Below, one piece after another: positions 24,841 to 33,656 of a stretch of 64,000 bases of DNA (position 1 is the first letter of the stretch; each line of letters begins with the position of its first letter). The notes below the pieces were generated by a model that saw only the letters and a list, made by a program, of their open reading frames with translations, made no database searches and was not told the DNA's origin. The DNA lies in NCBI RefSeq assembly GCF_014650595.1, contig NZ_BMVG01000007.1, positions 186,001-250,000 on the forward strand, written 5' to 3'. The stretch comes from Streptomyces alanosinicus (GTDB lineage Bacteria; Actinomycetota; Actinomycetes; Streptomycetales; Streptomycetaceae). A program made the position numbers and the translations under genes.

Positions 24841-25092
24841 CTGATCCGGGACGGCGCCCGGCCCGGGTCGACACGCGCACACGGGCGCAAGCCGCGCACG
24901 TGACGCGCGTCATAGCACGGACCCGTCGCATACGGCCTGATCAGGACGTTCACAGGACCCACGCATCCAGGGCCTGCCCAGGCGTTCTCACCGGTGTGGA
25001 TATGCTGCCGAGTTGTTGTGCGGACCGGAGGAGTACGCCCGAAGGGGGGCGGGCCGCCCCGGTCCGACGAGAGCGAGGAGGCGTCCGGGCAG
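24841..25092. other. Intergenic region between the repeat array and a hypothetical gene
   Basis: No gene is seen in these 252 bases. A 12-bp palindrome TGACGCGCGTCA at 24901-24912 is the only clear element; its context GTG-N6-GTCAT is one base off the Crp motif recalled for S. coelicolor. Confidence 0.4.
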
Positions 25093-25755
25093 ATGGAGAC
25101 GACGAGGGTGGGCGCGCAAGCGCCGGACGCGGCGGGCGGACAGCAGCTGCCCTCCGGTCGGCGCACGGCCGACGGTTACCTGAAGGCGCCCTTTTCCTGG
25201 TACGCGCTCGACGAGGCGTTCACCGGGCCGCGCTGGCTGATGCAGGTCGGTACGGCGGCCGACGGTGCCGTCGAGCACGGTTCGATCGGGCACGGTGACG
25301 AGCCCTCCGTACGGGGCGAGCTCGGCCCCGACGGGGAGTCGAGGGAGAAGTTCGCGGTGGTCGTCACGGTCGCCGCGCACCCGTCGCGCCGGAGCGCCGA
25401 CGGTACGGGGCTGCTGGAGGCGACCTCGGTGTCCTCGGCCGCGTGGCTGGCCGGGGTGGGGCTGCTGTCGTTCACCTGGCCGGGGCAGATGGACCACACG
25501 CTGCGGGACGACTGGCTGGAGCAGCAGACGGAGACCGCGTGGGCCCTGGCCGACGATCTTGAGGGGCCGGAGTGGTCCCGGCTGTCGCTGCCGGTGGACG
25601 GGGTCGCGGCCTCTTTCTACTACCGGGAGTCGGAGTTCGGGTGGGTGCTCGCCGGTACGACCGAGGCGGGGGTGCACCTGGGGGCGTACGGGCGGGGTAT
25701 GAGCGCGTACGGGCTCGGGTTCGCCGTGGTCAAGGACGTGTCCGCCTACGCGTGA
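25093..25755 (+). CDS. Conserved hypothetical protein
   Basis: The 220-residue soluble protein starts at ATG 25093; GAGGAGG lies 11 bases upstream. A longer frame from 24994 is possible but its N-terminus is Arg/Gly-rich filler. Features: APFSWYALDEAFTGPRWLMQ, several Trp residues, acidic middle, and a Gly/Tyr-rich end (GAYGRGMSAYGLGFAVV). No signal peptide, membrane helix or catalytic motif is recognised. It lies between tatB and mrp, and a strong terminator separates it from mrp. I do not recognise the family. Confidence 0.75.
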   Translation: METTRVGAQAPDAAGGQQLPSGRRTADGYLKAPFSWYALDEAFTGPRWLMQVGTAADGAVEHGSIGHGDEPSVRGELGPDGESREKFAVVVTVAAHPSRRSADGTGLLEATSVSSAAWLAGVGLLSFTWPGQMDHTLRDDWLEQQTETAWALADDLEGPEWSRLSLPVDGVAASFYYRESEFGWVLAGTTEAGVHLGAYGRGMSAYGLGFAVVKDVSAYA

Positions 25756-25778
25756 ACATCGCCTGCGCGTGAGTGGAC

Positions 25779-25808
25779 AAGGGGCGCCGAAACCATCCGG
25801 CGCCCCTT
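25779..25808. terminator. Bidirectional terminator before mrp
   Basis: Perfect 11-bp arms AAGGGGCGCCG / CGGCGCCCCTT with loop AAACCATC lie between convergent stops at 25755 and 25826. Confidence 0.85.
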
Positions 25809-25825
25809 CGTCGTAGGACCGGTGC

Positions 25826-26959
25826 TCAGAACTTGTTCTTCGGGGTGATCCCCAGGGACAGACCCGACAGGCCCCGCTGGCGGCCTCCGAGCTTGCCCGC
25901 GATGGCGCGCAGGGCCGAGCCCGCCGGGGAGTCCGGGTCGGTCAGCACCACCGGCTTGCCCTCGTCACCGCCCTCGCGCAGGCGGACGTCGATGGGGATG
26001 TTGCCGAGGACCGGGACCGTCGCACCCGTGGTGCGGGTGAGGCCGTCGGCGACCAGCTGGCCGCCGCCCGTGCCGAAGACGTCGACCATCTCGCCGCAGT
26101 GCGGGCAGGGCAGGCCGGACATGTTCTCGACCACGCCGACGATCTTCTGATGGGTCTGCACCGCGATGGAGCCGGCGCGCTCGGCCACCTCGGCCGCCGC
26201 CTGCTGGGGCGTCGTCACGACCAGGATCTCGGCGTTCGGGACCAGCTGGGCCACGGAGATCGCGATGTCGCCGGTGCCGGGCGGCAGATCCAGCAGCAGG
26301 ACGTCCAGGTCGCCCCAGTACACATCCGCCAGGAACTGCTGCAGAGCCCGGTGCAGCATCGGGCCGCGCCAGACCACCGGGGCGTTGCCCGGGGTGAACA
26401 TGCCGATGGAGATGACCTTCACGCCGTTCGCCGACGGCGGCATGATCATGTTCTCGACCTGGGTGGGACGGCCGTCCGCGCCCAGCATGCGCGGCACGCT
26501 GTGGCCGTAGATGTCGGCGTCGACGACGCCCACCTTCAGGCCGTCGGCGGCCATCGCCGCCGCGAGGTTGACCGTCACGGAGGACTTGCCGACGCCGCCC
26601 TTGCCGGAGGCGACCGCGTAGACGCGGGTGAGGCTGCCGGGCTTGGCGAAGGGGACCTCGCGCTCGGCCTGGCCGCCGCGCAGGGCGTTGGCCAGCTCCT
26701 TGCGCTGCTCGTCGCTCATCACGTCCAGCGTGACGTCGACGCCGGTGACGCCCTCGACCCGGGAGACCGCCTCGGTGACCCGCTGAGTGATCGTCTCGCG
26801 CATGGGGCAGCCGGAGACCGTCAGGTACACGGTGACCGCGACCATCCCGTCCTCCCCGATCTCCACCGATTTGACCATCCCCAGTTCGGTGATGGGTCGG
26901 TTGATCTCGGGGTCGTTCACCGTCGCCAGTGCCTCGCGCACCGCGTCTTCCGTAGCCAT
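25826..26959 (-). CDS. mrp: Mrp/ApbC family Fe-S cluster carrier ATPase
   Basis: The 377-residue P-loop protein delivers Fe-S clusters to apo-proteins. Residues 1-95 are a MIP18/DUF59 domain (TVNDPEINRPITELGMV ... SGCPMRE). The deviant Walker A SGKGGVGKS is near residue 119, Walker B LLLDLPPGTGD near 220, and the cluster-binding CPHC near 283. ATG 26959 fits family length; an upstream start would add 35 residues without match. The order mrp-DUF1003-MgtE-like is kept in mycobacteria (Rv1229c onward). Confidence 0.92.
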   Translation of the reverse strand: MATEDAVREALATVNDPEINRPITELGMVKSVEIGEDGMVAVTVYLTVSGCPMRETITQRVTEAVSRVEGVTGVDVTLDVMSDEQRKELANALRGGQAEREVPFAKPGSLTRVYAVASGKGGVGKSSVTVNLAAAMAADGLKVGVVDADIYGHSVPRMLGADGRPTQVENMIMPPSANGVKVISIGMFTPGNAPVVWRGPMLHRALQQFLADVYWGDLDVLLLDLPPGTGDIAISVAQLVPNAEILVVTTPQQAAAEVAERAGSIAVQTHQKIVGVVENMSGLPCPHCGEMVDVFGTGGGQLVADGLTRTTGATVPVLGNIPIDVRLREGGDEGKPVVLTDPDSPAGSALRAIAGKLGGRQRGLSGLSLGITPKNKF

Positions 26960-27002
26960 AAGGACGATGGTACGGCGCCCCGAGGGGCCTTCGGGATGCC
27001 CC

Positions 27003-27605
27003 TCAGCGGTCGTCTGTGTCACGTCCCGGCGACCGTTCTGGCCGTTCCGCCGGGAATACGACATGCCCGTCGTGACGGCGTCTGTGCTCCAGTTCCTTGA
27101 CGAGGTCCTGCATCTCGGAGCGCATCCAGTCGCGGGTCGCGACCTCGCCGAGGCCGAGGCGCAGCGCGGCGATCTCCCGGGTCAGGTACTCGGTGTCGGC
27201 GATGGACCGCTCGTTCTGTTTGCGGTCCTGCTCCAGGTTGACCCGGTCGCGGTCGTCCTGTCTGTTCTGCGCGAGCAGGATCAGCGGGGCCGCGTAGGAG
27301 GCCTGCAGCGACAGCACCAGGGTCAGGAAGATGAACGGGTAGGTGTCGAAGCGCAGGTGCTGGGGCGCGGCGATGTTCCACACGACCCAGACGATGATGA
27401 CGACCGTCATCCAGACGATGAAGCGGCCCGTGCCCAGGAAGCGGGCGATCTTCTCCGACAGCCGGCCGAAGGCCTCCGGGTCCCACTCGGGCAGGAACCG
27501 GTGGCGCGGCGGGCGCGGCTGGTCCAGCCGGGGCGTACGGGGCCGGGTGGCCGCCGTGGCGCCGGACGCTGTGCGCTCGCGGGTGGTCTCGCGCTCAGGA
27601 GCCAT
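27003..27605 (-). CDS. DUF1003 membrane protein
   Basis: The 200-residue protein has a basic, Pro-rich cytosolic N-terminus, two membrane helices (about residues 62-82 and 92-113) joined by APQHLRFDTYPF, then a charged coiled coil (NRQDDRDRVNLEQDRKQNER). This is the DUF1003 layout. Function is unknown; the family is often found beside magnesium-transport genes. Its start lies inside the end of the MgtE-like gene (11-base overlap), so the two are translated together, and mrp follows 43 bases on. Confidence 0.9.
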   Translation of the reverse strand: MAPERETTRERTASGATAATRPRTPRLDQPRPPRHRFLPEWDPEAFGRLSEKIARFLGTGRFIVWMTVVIIVWVVWNIAAPQHLRFDTYPFIFLTLVLSLQASYAAPLILLAQNRQDDRDRVNLEQDRKQNERSIADTEYLTREIAALRLGLGEVATRDWMRSEMQDLVKELEHRRRHDGHVVFPAERPERSPGRDTDDR

Positions 27606-28884
27606 GCGGGGCCGCCCCCTCTTCCTCGTCCAGATGGAACTCGGTCTCCCGCCAGTCCTCGGGCAGCATGTGGTCCAGTACGTCGTCCACGGTCACAGCG
27701 CCGAGCAGCGACCCGGCCTCGTCCACCACGGGCGCCGCCACCATGTCGTACGTGGCGAAGAACCCGGCGATGACGGGCAGCGCGGCGCCCGGGGCCAGGG
27801 TCTGCAGATCCTCGTCCAGGAGCGAGCTGACCAGCGTGTACGGCGGATCGCGCAGCAGCCGCTGGAAGTGGACCGTGCCCAGGTACTTGCCGGTCGGGGT
27901 CTCGTCGGGCGGGCGGCAGACATAGACCTGGGCGGCGAGCGCGGGGGAGAGGTCGGGATTGCGGACCCGGGCGAGCGCGTCGGCGACCGTGGCGTCCGGG
28001 CGCAGCACGATCGGCTCGGTGGTCATCAGACCGCCGGCCGTGTGCTCCTCGTACGACATCAGGCGGCGCATGTCGGCCGCGTCGGCCGGCTGCATCAGGC
28101 TCAGCAGCCGCTCCTTGTCCTCCTCGGGCAGCTCGGAGAGCAGGTCGGCCGCGTCGTCGGGGTCCATGGCCTCCAGGACGTCCGCCGCACGCTCCTCCTT
28201 CAGCTTGCCGAGGATCTCGATCTGGTCGTCCTCCGGCAGCTCTTCGAGTACGTCGGCCAGGCGGTCGTCGTCGAGTGCGGCGGCGACCTCGGCCCGCCGC
28301 TTGGCGGAGAGGTGGTGCAGGACGTTGGCGAGGTCGGCGGGGCGCAGCTGCTCGAAGGTGGCGAGCAGGCTCTCGGCGCCCTGGCCGTGTTCCTCCAGGG
28401 AGAAGCCGGTGACGGCGGACCAGTCGGCGGTCAGCGTCTCGCCCTTGGCCCGCCGGAAGGCGCTGGCCTTCTTCCCCTTGCGGACGAAGACGCGGTCGAC
28501 CTCCCAGTCCCGGCGGGCGGGCAGCTGCTGCACGGACACATCGAGGACGGTGACCTCCTCGCCGGTCTCCACCAGCGTCACCCGCCGGTCCAGCAGCTCC
28601 CCGAACACCAGCCGCTCGGTGGGCCGCTGCTCGAACCGCCGGACGTTCATCACGCCGGTGGTGATGACCTGCCCGGACTCGACGCCGGTGACCCGGGTCA
28701 TGGGCAGGAAGATACGGCGCCGGGTGGTCAGTTCGACCACCAGCCCGAGCAGTCGCGGGGGTCTGCGGCCCACGCGCAGCATCACGACCAGATCGCGTAC
28801 ACGGCCCACCTGGTCGCCGTTCGGGTCGAAGACGGGGACCCCGGCGAGGTGCGAGACGAAGATCCGGGGGGCGCCGGCTGCCAT
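27595..28884 (-). CDS. PRC-barrel/MgtE_N/CBS protein lacking the MgtE membrane domain
   Basis: The 429-residue soluble protein has an N-terminal PRC-barrel-like part (FDPNGDQVGRVRDLVVML), an MgtE_N superhelical magnesium-sensing domain (LRPADLANVLHHLSAKRRAEVAAALDDDRLADVLEELPEDD, about 180-290), then two CBS motifs (TAGGLMTTEPIVLRP and AAPVVDEAGSLLGAVTVDDVLDHML). The five-helix MgtE channel is absent; the chain ends shortly after the second CBS. It therefore cannot transport by itself and may be a magnesium or nucleotide sensor. It is coupled to the DUF1003 membrane protein, with CorA 1.6 kb away. Confidence 0.88.
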   Translation of the reverse strand: MAAGAPRIFVSHLAGVPVFDPNGDQVGRVRDLVVMLRVGRRPPRLLGLVVELTTRRRIFLPMTRVTGVESGQVITTGVMNVRRFEQRPTERLVFGELLDRRVTLVETGEEVTVLDVSVQQLPARRDWEVDRVFVRKGKKASAFRRAKGETLTADWSAVTGFSLEEHGQGAESLLATFEQLRPADLANVLHHLSAKRRAEVAAALDDDRLADVLEELPEDDQIEILGKLKEERAADVLEAMDPDDAADLLSELPEEDKERLLSLMQPADAADMRRLMSYEEHTAGGLMTTEPIVLRPDATVADALARVRNPDLSPALAAQVYVCRPPDETPTGKYLGTVHFQRLLRDPPYTLVSSLLDEDLQTLAPGAALPVIAGFFATYDMVAAPVVDEAGSLLGAVTVDDVLDHMLPEDWRETEFHLDEEEGAAPHGS

Positions 28885-29122
28885 GGCTGTGCTTCCTCTG
28901 CTGACGTGGGCTGGGAATCGCCCCTTTCTGGGGTGTTCCGCTTTCTTTACTGATGGATCAGGGAATTGCTCGTATTTGTCCGCACGGGTGCGCTTCAGGC
29001 TAGCCCGTACCGGTCGAATACGCCCTGGTGGGGAGTCCGGACGGACTGGCTCCGCCGGACGGCCGGGGCACGGGTACGCTGCGGTACGCCGCTCAGGAAC
29101 CGTCAGAAAGGCGAGTCCATCC

Positions 29123-29878
29123 GTGACTGCGATTCCCCGGGGCCGTACCCGCAGGGCCGCGCTGGTGAGCGCGGCCTGTGCCCTCGCCGTGACGGGGGCG
29201 GCGGTGCTGACCGGGTGCGGGGGCGATGACCCGGACGCGGGGACGAACGGCGTGGGCAAGCTGTCCGCCACCGCGATCCAGGCGAAGACCCGGGCCGCCG
29301 CCAAGGGAGCGCCGGCGGTACGGCTGTCCGGGACCGTGGTCACCAGCGGCCGGACGTATCAGCTGGACATGCGGTTGAAGGCCGACGGCGGGACCGGGTC
29401 GGTGACCTCGAAGGGGGCGTCCTTCAAGCTGCTGCGGATCGGCGAGCAGCTGTACATGAAGGCGGACGCGGACTTCTGGAACCAGGCGGGCGGCCAGGGG
29501 GGCGGCGACGGCGGTGACGCGGCCGGCAAGCTGAACGGCAAGTATGTGAAGGTGCCGCAGGGCGATCCCGCGTACAAGAAGTTCAGCGGCTTCACCGACA
29601 AGGCCGTCCTCCTCGACGGGCTGCTCACATTGCACGGCACGCTCGCGACGGACGGCCATCACGACGACGACGGCACCCGCACCATCCGCATCTCGGGCGA
29701 CAAGGGCGCCGGCGGCAGCCTCGATGTGTCCCTGGAAGGCACGCCGTATCCGGTCCGCCTGGCCCGCGCCGGCGGCGCCGGCACGCTCACCTTCTCCGAC
29801 TGGGGCAAGGATTTCGCCGTGGCCGAGCCCGCGAAGGGGGAGACGGTGGATTACGGCAAGCAGCTGCCGACGTCGTAA
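29123..29878 (+). CDS. LppX/LprAFG-like lipoprotein
   Basis: The 251-residue product starts at GTG 29123. A signal peptide with twin Arg (RTRR) and lipobox LTGC places the lipid-modified Cys at residue 32. The mature part (VRLSGTVVTSGRTYQLDMRLKADGGTGSV, then GEQLYMKADADFW) resembles the half-barrel LppX/LprG fold that carries lipids in mycobacteria. A Gly/Asp-rich insert lies around 130. It should sit on the outer face of the membrane. It is divergent from the MgtE-like gene across 238 bases. Confidence 0.85.
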   Translation: MTAIPRGRTRRAALVSAACALAVTGAAVLTGCGGDDPDAGTNGVGKLSATAIQAKTRAAAKGAPAVRLSGTVVTSGRTYQLDMRLKADGGTGSVTSKGASFKLLRIGEQLYMKADADFWNQAGGQGGGDGGDAAGKLNGKYVKVPQGDPAYKKFSGFTDKAVLLDGLLTLHGTLATDGHHDDDGTRTIRISGDKGAGGSLDVSLEGTPYPVRLARAGGAGTLTFSDWGKDFAVAEPAKGETVDYGKQLPTS

Positions 29879-29924
29879 CGGAACTTCTCTCCGGGTGTCG
29901 AGCGTCCTTTCCTCGGCCCCCGCG

Positions 29925-30437
29925 CTACTTCTTCCGGCGTCGGGCCAGCAGCCGTGGCAGCGCCGCGGGTACCGGTCTGCGGGTCGTCGCCGGAGTCGTG
30001 ACCGGAACGTCCGCCTGGCTGTCGGAAGGCAACGGCACCACGGACCCGGCCGGAGCCAGCCGCAGCACCCGGCACTCGCGTGCCCAGCGCGCCGGCATCT
30101 GTTCGCCGTCGGGGGCGTTCAGGCGCTTGCCCTTCAGCTCGGCCACCGCCGCCTCCCACTCGGCCGAGCCGGCCGTCAGCTCGGCCACGGTCGCCGGGAA
30201 TGTCACCAGCCGGCCCCCCTTGTCCTTGCTGCGCACGGTCACCTCGGCAAAGCCCCCGCCGGTCAGCCCTTCGAGCGGCTGCTCACCGGGCCCGTCGCCG
30301 ACCAGGCACACCGCGCCCTCGTGCCACACATGCCACAGCGCACGCGCGGCGGGGCTCCCCGCGCCCTTGACCCAGATGAGGCCGGACTTCTTCGCGGCCT
30401 CCTCGATGAGGGCCCGGTCGAGCAGCTCGCTTGTCAT
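29925..30437 (-). CDS. Conserved hypothetical protein near corA
   Basis: The 170-residue protein has no membrane helix or signal peptide. The N-terminal 120 residues (SGLIWVKG, ALWHVWHEGAVCLVGDGPGEQPLEGL, AEVTVRSKDKGGRLVTFPATV) look like a small beta-barrel, perhaps of the pyridoxamine-phosphate-oxidase split-barrel type, but cofactor residues are not clear. The C-terminus is Pro/Arg-rich and ends RRRKK. It begins 24 bases after corA on the same strand, so the two probably form an operon, corA first. Confidence 0.75.
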   Translation of the reverse strand: MTSELLDRALIEEAAKKSGLIWVKGAGSPAARALWHVWHEGAVCLVGDGPGEQPLEGLTGGGFAEVTVRSKDKGGRLVTFPATVAELTAGSAEWEAAVAELKGKRLNAPDGEQMPARWARECRVLRLAPAGSVVPLPSDSQADVPVTTPATTRRPVPAALPRLLARRRKK

Positions 30438-30461
30438 GCGCCCAGCCTATCCAGCACCTGC

Positions 30462-31586
30462 TCACAGCCAGCCGTTGCGCTTGAGCACCCGGTGGATGCC
30501 CACACACATGGCGATGGTGAGGCTCAGCACGAGCGGGTAGCCGTACTTCCAGTGCAGCTCCGGCATATGGTCGAAGTTCATGCCGTACACACCGGTCACC
30601 ATCGTCGGCACGGCGATGATCGCGGCCCAGGCGGTGATCTTGCGCATGTCCTCGTTCTGCGCGACGGACGCCTGCGCGAGGTTGGCCTGGAGGATGGAGT
30701 TGAGGAGTTCGTCGAAGCCCAGCACCTGCTCCTGGACCCGGGCGAGATGGTCGGCGACGTCCCGGAAGTACTTCTGGATGTCCGGGTCGACCAGCCGCAT
30801 CGGCCGCTCGCTCAGCAGCTGCATCGGGCGCAGCAGGGGAGCCACCGCGCGCTTGAACTCCAGTACCTCACGCTTGAGTTGGTAGATCTGCGCCGAGTCC
30901 ACACCACGGGACACCCCGCCCTTGCGGCCCGGCGAGAAGACCTCGGTCTCCACGTCGTCGATGTCGTCCTGCACCGCGTCGGCGACCGCGACATAGCCGT
31001 CCACGACATGGTCGGCGATCGCGTGCAGTACCGCCGAGGGGCCCTTGGCGAGCAGCTCCGGGTCGTCCTGCAGCCGGTGCCGAAGCGCCCGGAGCGAACC
31101 CTGGCCGCCGTGCCGGACGGTGATGAAGAAGTCCCGGCCGGTGAAGCACATGACCTCGCCGGTCTCGACGACCTCGCTGGTGGCGGTGAGCCGGTCGTGC
31201 TCCACGTAGTGGATGGTCTTGAAGACGGTGAAGAGCGAGTCGTCGTACCGCTCCAGCTTGGGCCGCTGGTGGGCCTGTACCGCGTCCTCGACGGCCAGCG
31301 GGTGCAGCCCGAACTCGCTGGCGATACCGGCGAATTCGGCCTCCGTCGGCTCGTGCAGCCCGATCCACACGAAGCCGCCGTCCCGGCGCACCAGCCGCAT
31401 CGCCTCGTGCGGGCTGAGCGGCTTGCCGCTCGCGACGCGGGTGCCTTCGCGGTAGACGGCGCAGTCCACGACGGCCGAGGGGGTGGCCGGGTCACGCGTG
31501 GTGTCGTACGACGACGTGCTCGCGGCCTTGCGCGGCGAGACACGGGACGGGCGGACAGCGGCACGCAGGTCGCGGATCATCGACAT
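30462..31586 (-). CDS. corA: CorA-type magnesium/cobalt channel
   Basis: The 374-residue pentameric membrane channel has an N-terminal soluble funnel, long stalk helix (about 240-320), first membrane helix ITAWAAIIAVPTMVTGVYGMNF containing the selectivity signature GMN, and a second helix PLVLSLTIAMCVG before the basic end RVLKRNGWL. GAAGGAG lies 8 bases upstream of ATG 31586. A 460-base region without a gene lies upstream, containing a hairpin at 31697-31714 that would be in the 5' leader. Together with the MgtE-like and DUF1003 genes it makes a magnesium-related neighbourhood. Confidence 0.93.
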   Translation of the reverse strand: MSMIRDLRAAVRPSRVSPRKAASTSSYDTTRDPATPSAVVDCAVYREGTRVASGKPLSPHEAMRLVRRDGGFVWIGLHEPTEAEFAGIASEFGLHPLAVEDAVQAHQRPKLERYDDSLFTVFKTIHYVEHDRLTATSEVVETGEVMCFTGRDFFITVRHGGQGSLRALRHRLQDDPELLAKGPSAVLHAIADHVVDGYVAVADAVQDDIDDVETEVFSPGRKGGVSRGVDSAQIYQLKREVLEFKRAVAPLLRPMQLLSERPMRLVDPDIQKYFRDVADHLARVQEQVLGFDELLNSILQANLAQASVAQNEDMRKITAWAAIIAVPTMVTGVYGMNFDHMPELHWKYGYPLVLSLTIAMCVGIHRVLKRNGWL

Positions 31587-32046
31587 GGGCAGGCTCCTTC
31601 GCGACGGGCAGCGAAAGACCGCCGGCGACGGGTGGAACTACCCGGAATGGGGACGTCCTGACTGCGGGATGTTTGGCACGTCCACAAAGCGGGGAGCACC
31701 GCACCGTTGCGGTGGCGACTTCGCTACTGAAGCAGAATGATTCGGATCAGGCACAGCGAGATGACGTGCTCTTCCGATGGGCGATACGCACGGGAAGGCG
31801 GCAGCCAGCCAGAAACCAGCCAGTGACCAGATCAGCGGGCGGAAGAGCGAGTGGTACTGCACGGTCGACTTCGATCCATGACAGCCCCACCTCCTCCGGC
31901 CGGTCCCTCGTAAGGGAGTCCTCGGTGTCGGGACTTGACGGCGCGCTCTGCTTGCGTGCTGTCCCGAACCACCGGCTCAGCGTAGCAGTGACCCGAACTG
32001 TCAAGGCGCCGCTTTGCCCGCTGCTGACGAGTTCTATGCTCGCGGC
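31587..32046. other. 460-bp divergent intergenic region (corA leader / SUFU promoter)
   Basis: No gene longer than about 40 codons is convincing. On the corA side a 7-bp perfect hairpin CACCGCA-CCGT-TGCGGTG lies at 31697-31714. GCTCTTCCG near 31769 and CGGAAGAGC near 31840 are inverted 9-mers about 60 bases apart. I cannot fit it to a known magnesium riboswitch by eye. Confidence 0.45.
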
Positions 32047-32631
32047 ATGGTTGATGTTCTCCCTCTGGTCGAGGCACGGTTGACCACCGCGCTGGGCGCG
32101 CCGGACGCGCGCGCCGCCGTCACCTTCCTCGGCACGGACCGCATCGAGGTGCTCCGGTTCCAGGAGGGGGACGTCGTCCGCTACGCCACCCTCGGGATGT
32201 CCGCGCAGCCCATGGCCGACCCCACCGCGATGCTTGCCGACCCGGTCAAGGGCCCCCGCGCCGAGCTGGTCCTCTCCGTCCGCGCGGGACTCGCCGACAC
32301 CGACAAGGTGCTCCGGCCGCTCGCCGTGCTGGCCGCGTCCCCGCAGGTGGAAGGCCTGATCGTGACACCGGGTGCCTCTTTGGACGTCGGTGACCCGCTG
32401 TGGCCCGGCGCCCCCTTCACCTCGGTCCTGGTGGGCGAGCCCGGCGGTCTGGTCGAGGATCTGGAACTGGACGACCCGATGGAGCCCGTGCGGTTCCTGC
32501 CGCTGCTGCCGATGACCCCGAACGAGGCGGCCTGGAAGCGGGTGCACGGCGCGCAGGCCCTCCAGGAGCGCTGGCTGGCGAACGGCACGGACCTCAGGGA
32601 TCCCGTCCGCAGGTCCGTCCCGCTGGAGTGA
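32047..32631 (+). CDS. Suppressor-of-fused (SUFU) domain protein
   Basis: The 194-residue cytosolic protein has FQEGDVVRYATLGMSAQPMADP and RAELVLSVRAGLADTDKVLRPLAVLAASPQVEG, the pattern of the bacterial SUFU-like domain (PF05076), ending in FLPLLPMTPNEAAWKRVHGAQALQERW. Bacterial members often occur as immunity or housekeeping proteins of unknown role; no toxin gene is adjacent here. ATG 32047 lacks a strong ribosome site. Confidence 0.85.
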   Translation: MVDVLPLVEARLTTALGAPDARAAVTFLGTDRIEVLRFQEGDVVRYATLGMSAQPMADPTAMLADPVKGPRAELVLSVRAGLADTDKVLRPLAVLAASPQVEGLIVTPGASLDVGDPLWPGAPFTSVLVGEPGGLVEDLELDDPMEPVRFLPLLPMTPNEAAWKRVHGAQALQERWLANGTDLRDPVRRSVPLE

Positions 32632-32804
32632 GCAAGCTCACCAAGCCCCGTCCCTGACGGGCCAGTTGGCAAAGGCGCCACGATCGGGCGAAGTTAGCCC
32701 GTCTAATAAATGCAATATACATGCAAGTCCTCGCGGTCAAGGCTTCCGCCCGGACGGGTGATCGTCCTTGACGTGGGCGGGCCGGGGTAGGACCGTGGAG
32801 CCCT

Positions 32805-33446
32805 ATGAGGGGCGAACCCAGTTGCCCGAGGTGTGGTGGCCGGGTCAGGGCTCCCGGTCTCTTCGCCGATTCGTGGCAGTGCGATGTGCACGGCACGGTG
32901 TATCCGCTGCAGCCCGTGATCCCGCCCAGTGTCGAAGCCCTCGGTGCCGTTCTGCACCGCACCCACGTCCCGGTGTGGATGCCCTGGCCGCTGCCGGTCG
33001 GCTGGCTGTTCACCGGCGTCGCCTACGCGGGCGACGACCGCAGCGGCGGCCGCGGGACCGCCGTCGCCTGCTCCGGCCCCGGCCCGCTCGGCGGCCCCGG
33101 TGAACTCATCCTGGTCGCCGAGGAACTCGGCGTCGGACTCGGCGCGCGGTACGCGGGCATCGACAGCCCCGACCCGGGGTCGTACATGAACATCGAGAAG
33201 CCGCCCGAGGCCAAGGTCCTCGCCGCCGGCCGCCCGACCCCGCTCTGGCATGTCTACCGCACCCCCGACGACCGCGCGGTCTTCGCCGGCGAGGCGCTCG
33301 GGATGTGGGTCTGGGCGGTGATGTGGCCCGAGCAGTCCGGCCTGCTCATGTACGACGAGCTGGTGCTGACGGATCTGCGGGACGTGGGCGCGGAGCTGGA
33401 TCTGGTGCCGTGCGGGGCGTTGTCGCCGCGCTTGCTCCGGCCGTAG
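32805..33446 (+). CDS. DUF6758-like protein with N-terminal zinc ribbon
   Basis: The 213-residue protein begins MRGEPSCPRCGGRV, and with CDVHG near residue 27 makes a probable zinc ribbon. The rest is a Gly/Trp-rich domain (VWMPWPLPVGWLFTGVAYAGDD; GMWVWAVMWPEQSGLLMYDELVL). From memory this is the streptomycete family named DUF6758; no reaction is known. The 173-base upstream gap contains an unusual AT-rich stretch near 32703-32727 with two ATGCA elements, a likely promoter. A PHP-domain gene follows on the same strand. Confidence 0.8.
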   Translation: MRGEPSCPRCGGRVRAPGLFADSWQCDVHGTVYPLQPVIPPSVEALGAVLHRTHVPVWMPWPLPVGWLFTGVAYAGDDRSGGRGTAVACSGPGPLGGPGELILVAEELGVGLGARYAGIDSPDPGSYMNIEKPPEAKVLAAGRPTPLWHVYRTPDDRAVFAGEALGMWVWAVMWPEQSGLLMYDELVLTDLRDVGAELDLVPCGALSPRLLRP

Positions 33447-33459
33447 CGCCCACGGGGGT

Positions 33460-33548
33460 GCCGGGTGCTGTGTGGTGGATGCCGGGTGCCGTGTGGTGGC
33501 GGGTGCGGGTTTGTGGTGGGTTGCTCGCGCAGTTCCCCGCGCCCCTGA
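33460..33548 (+). repeat. Short tandem repeat plus dispersed Streptomyces repeat copy
   Basis: A 20-bp unit TGCCGGGTGCYGTGTGGTGG occurs at 33460-33479 and 33481-33500. It is followed at 33526-33548 by CGCGCAGTTCCCCGCGCCCC, a sequence found again at 41448 and 41475 in this window and, as I recall, widespread downstream of Streptomyces genes. Confidence 0.7.
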
Positions 33549-33656
33549 GGGCGTTGCAGTAGGGGGCACTATATGGTTGCGGGTGTGACAGGGGGCTTGA
33601 AAACCCGGCTATCCTTAGGTGTCCCCTTCCGTCCGTCACCGCCTGGAGCGAGCGCT

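Noticed and set aside
31769..31850. Inverted 9-mers GCTCTTCCG / CGGAAGAGC as a transposon end or small RNA
   Set aside because: Too short, no target duplication or transposase, and spacing too large for a stable hairpin.
31587..32046. Possible magnesium riboswitch (M-box) in the corA leader
   Set aside because: I could find only one simple hairpin and no recognisable M-box core by eye; an Rfam covariance search would decide.
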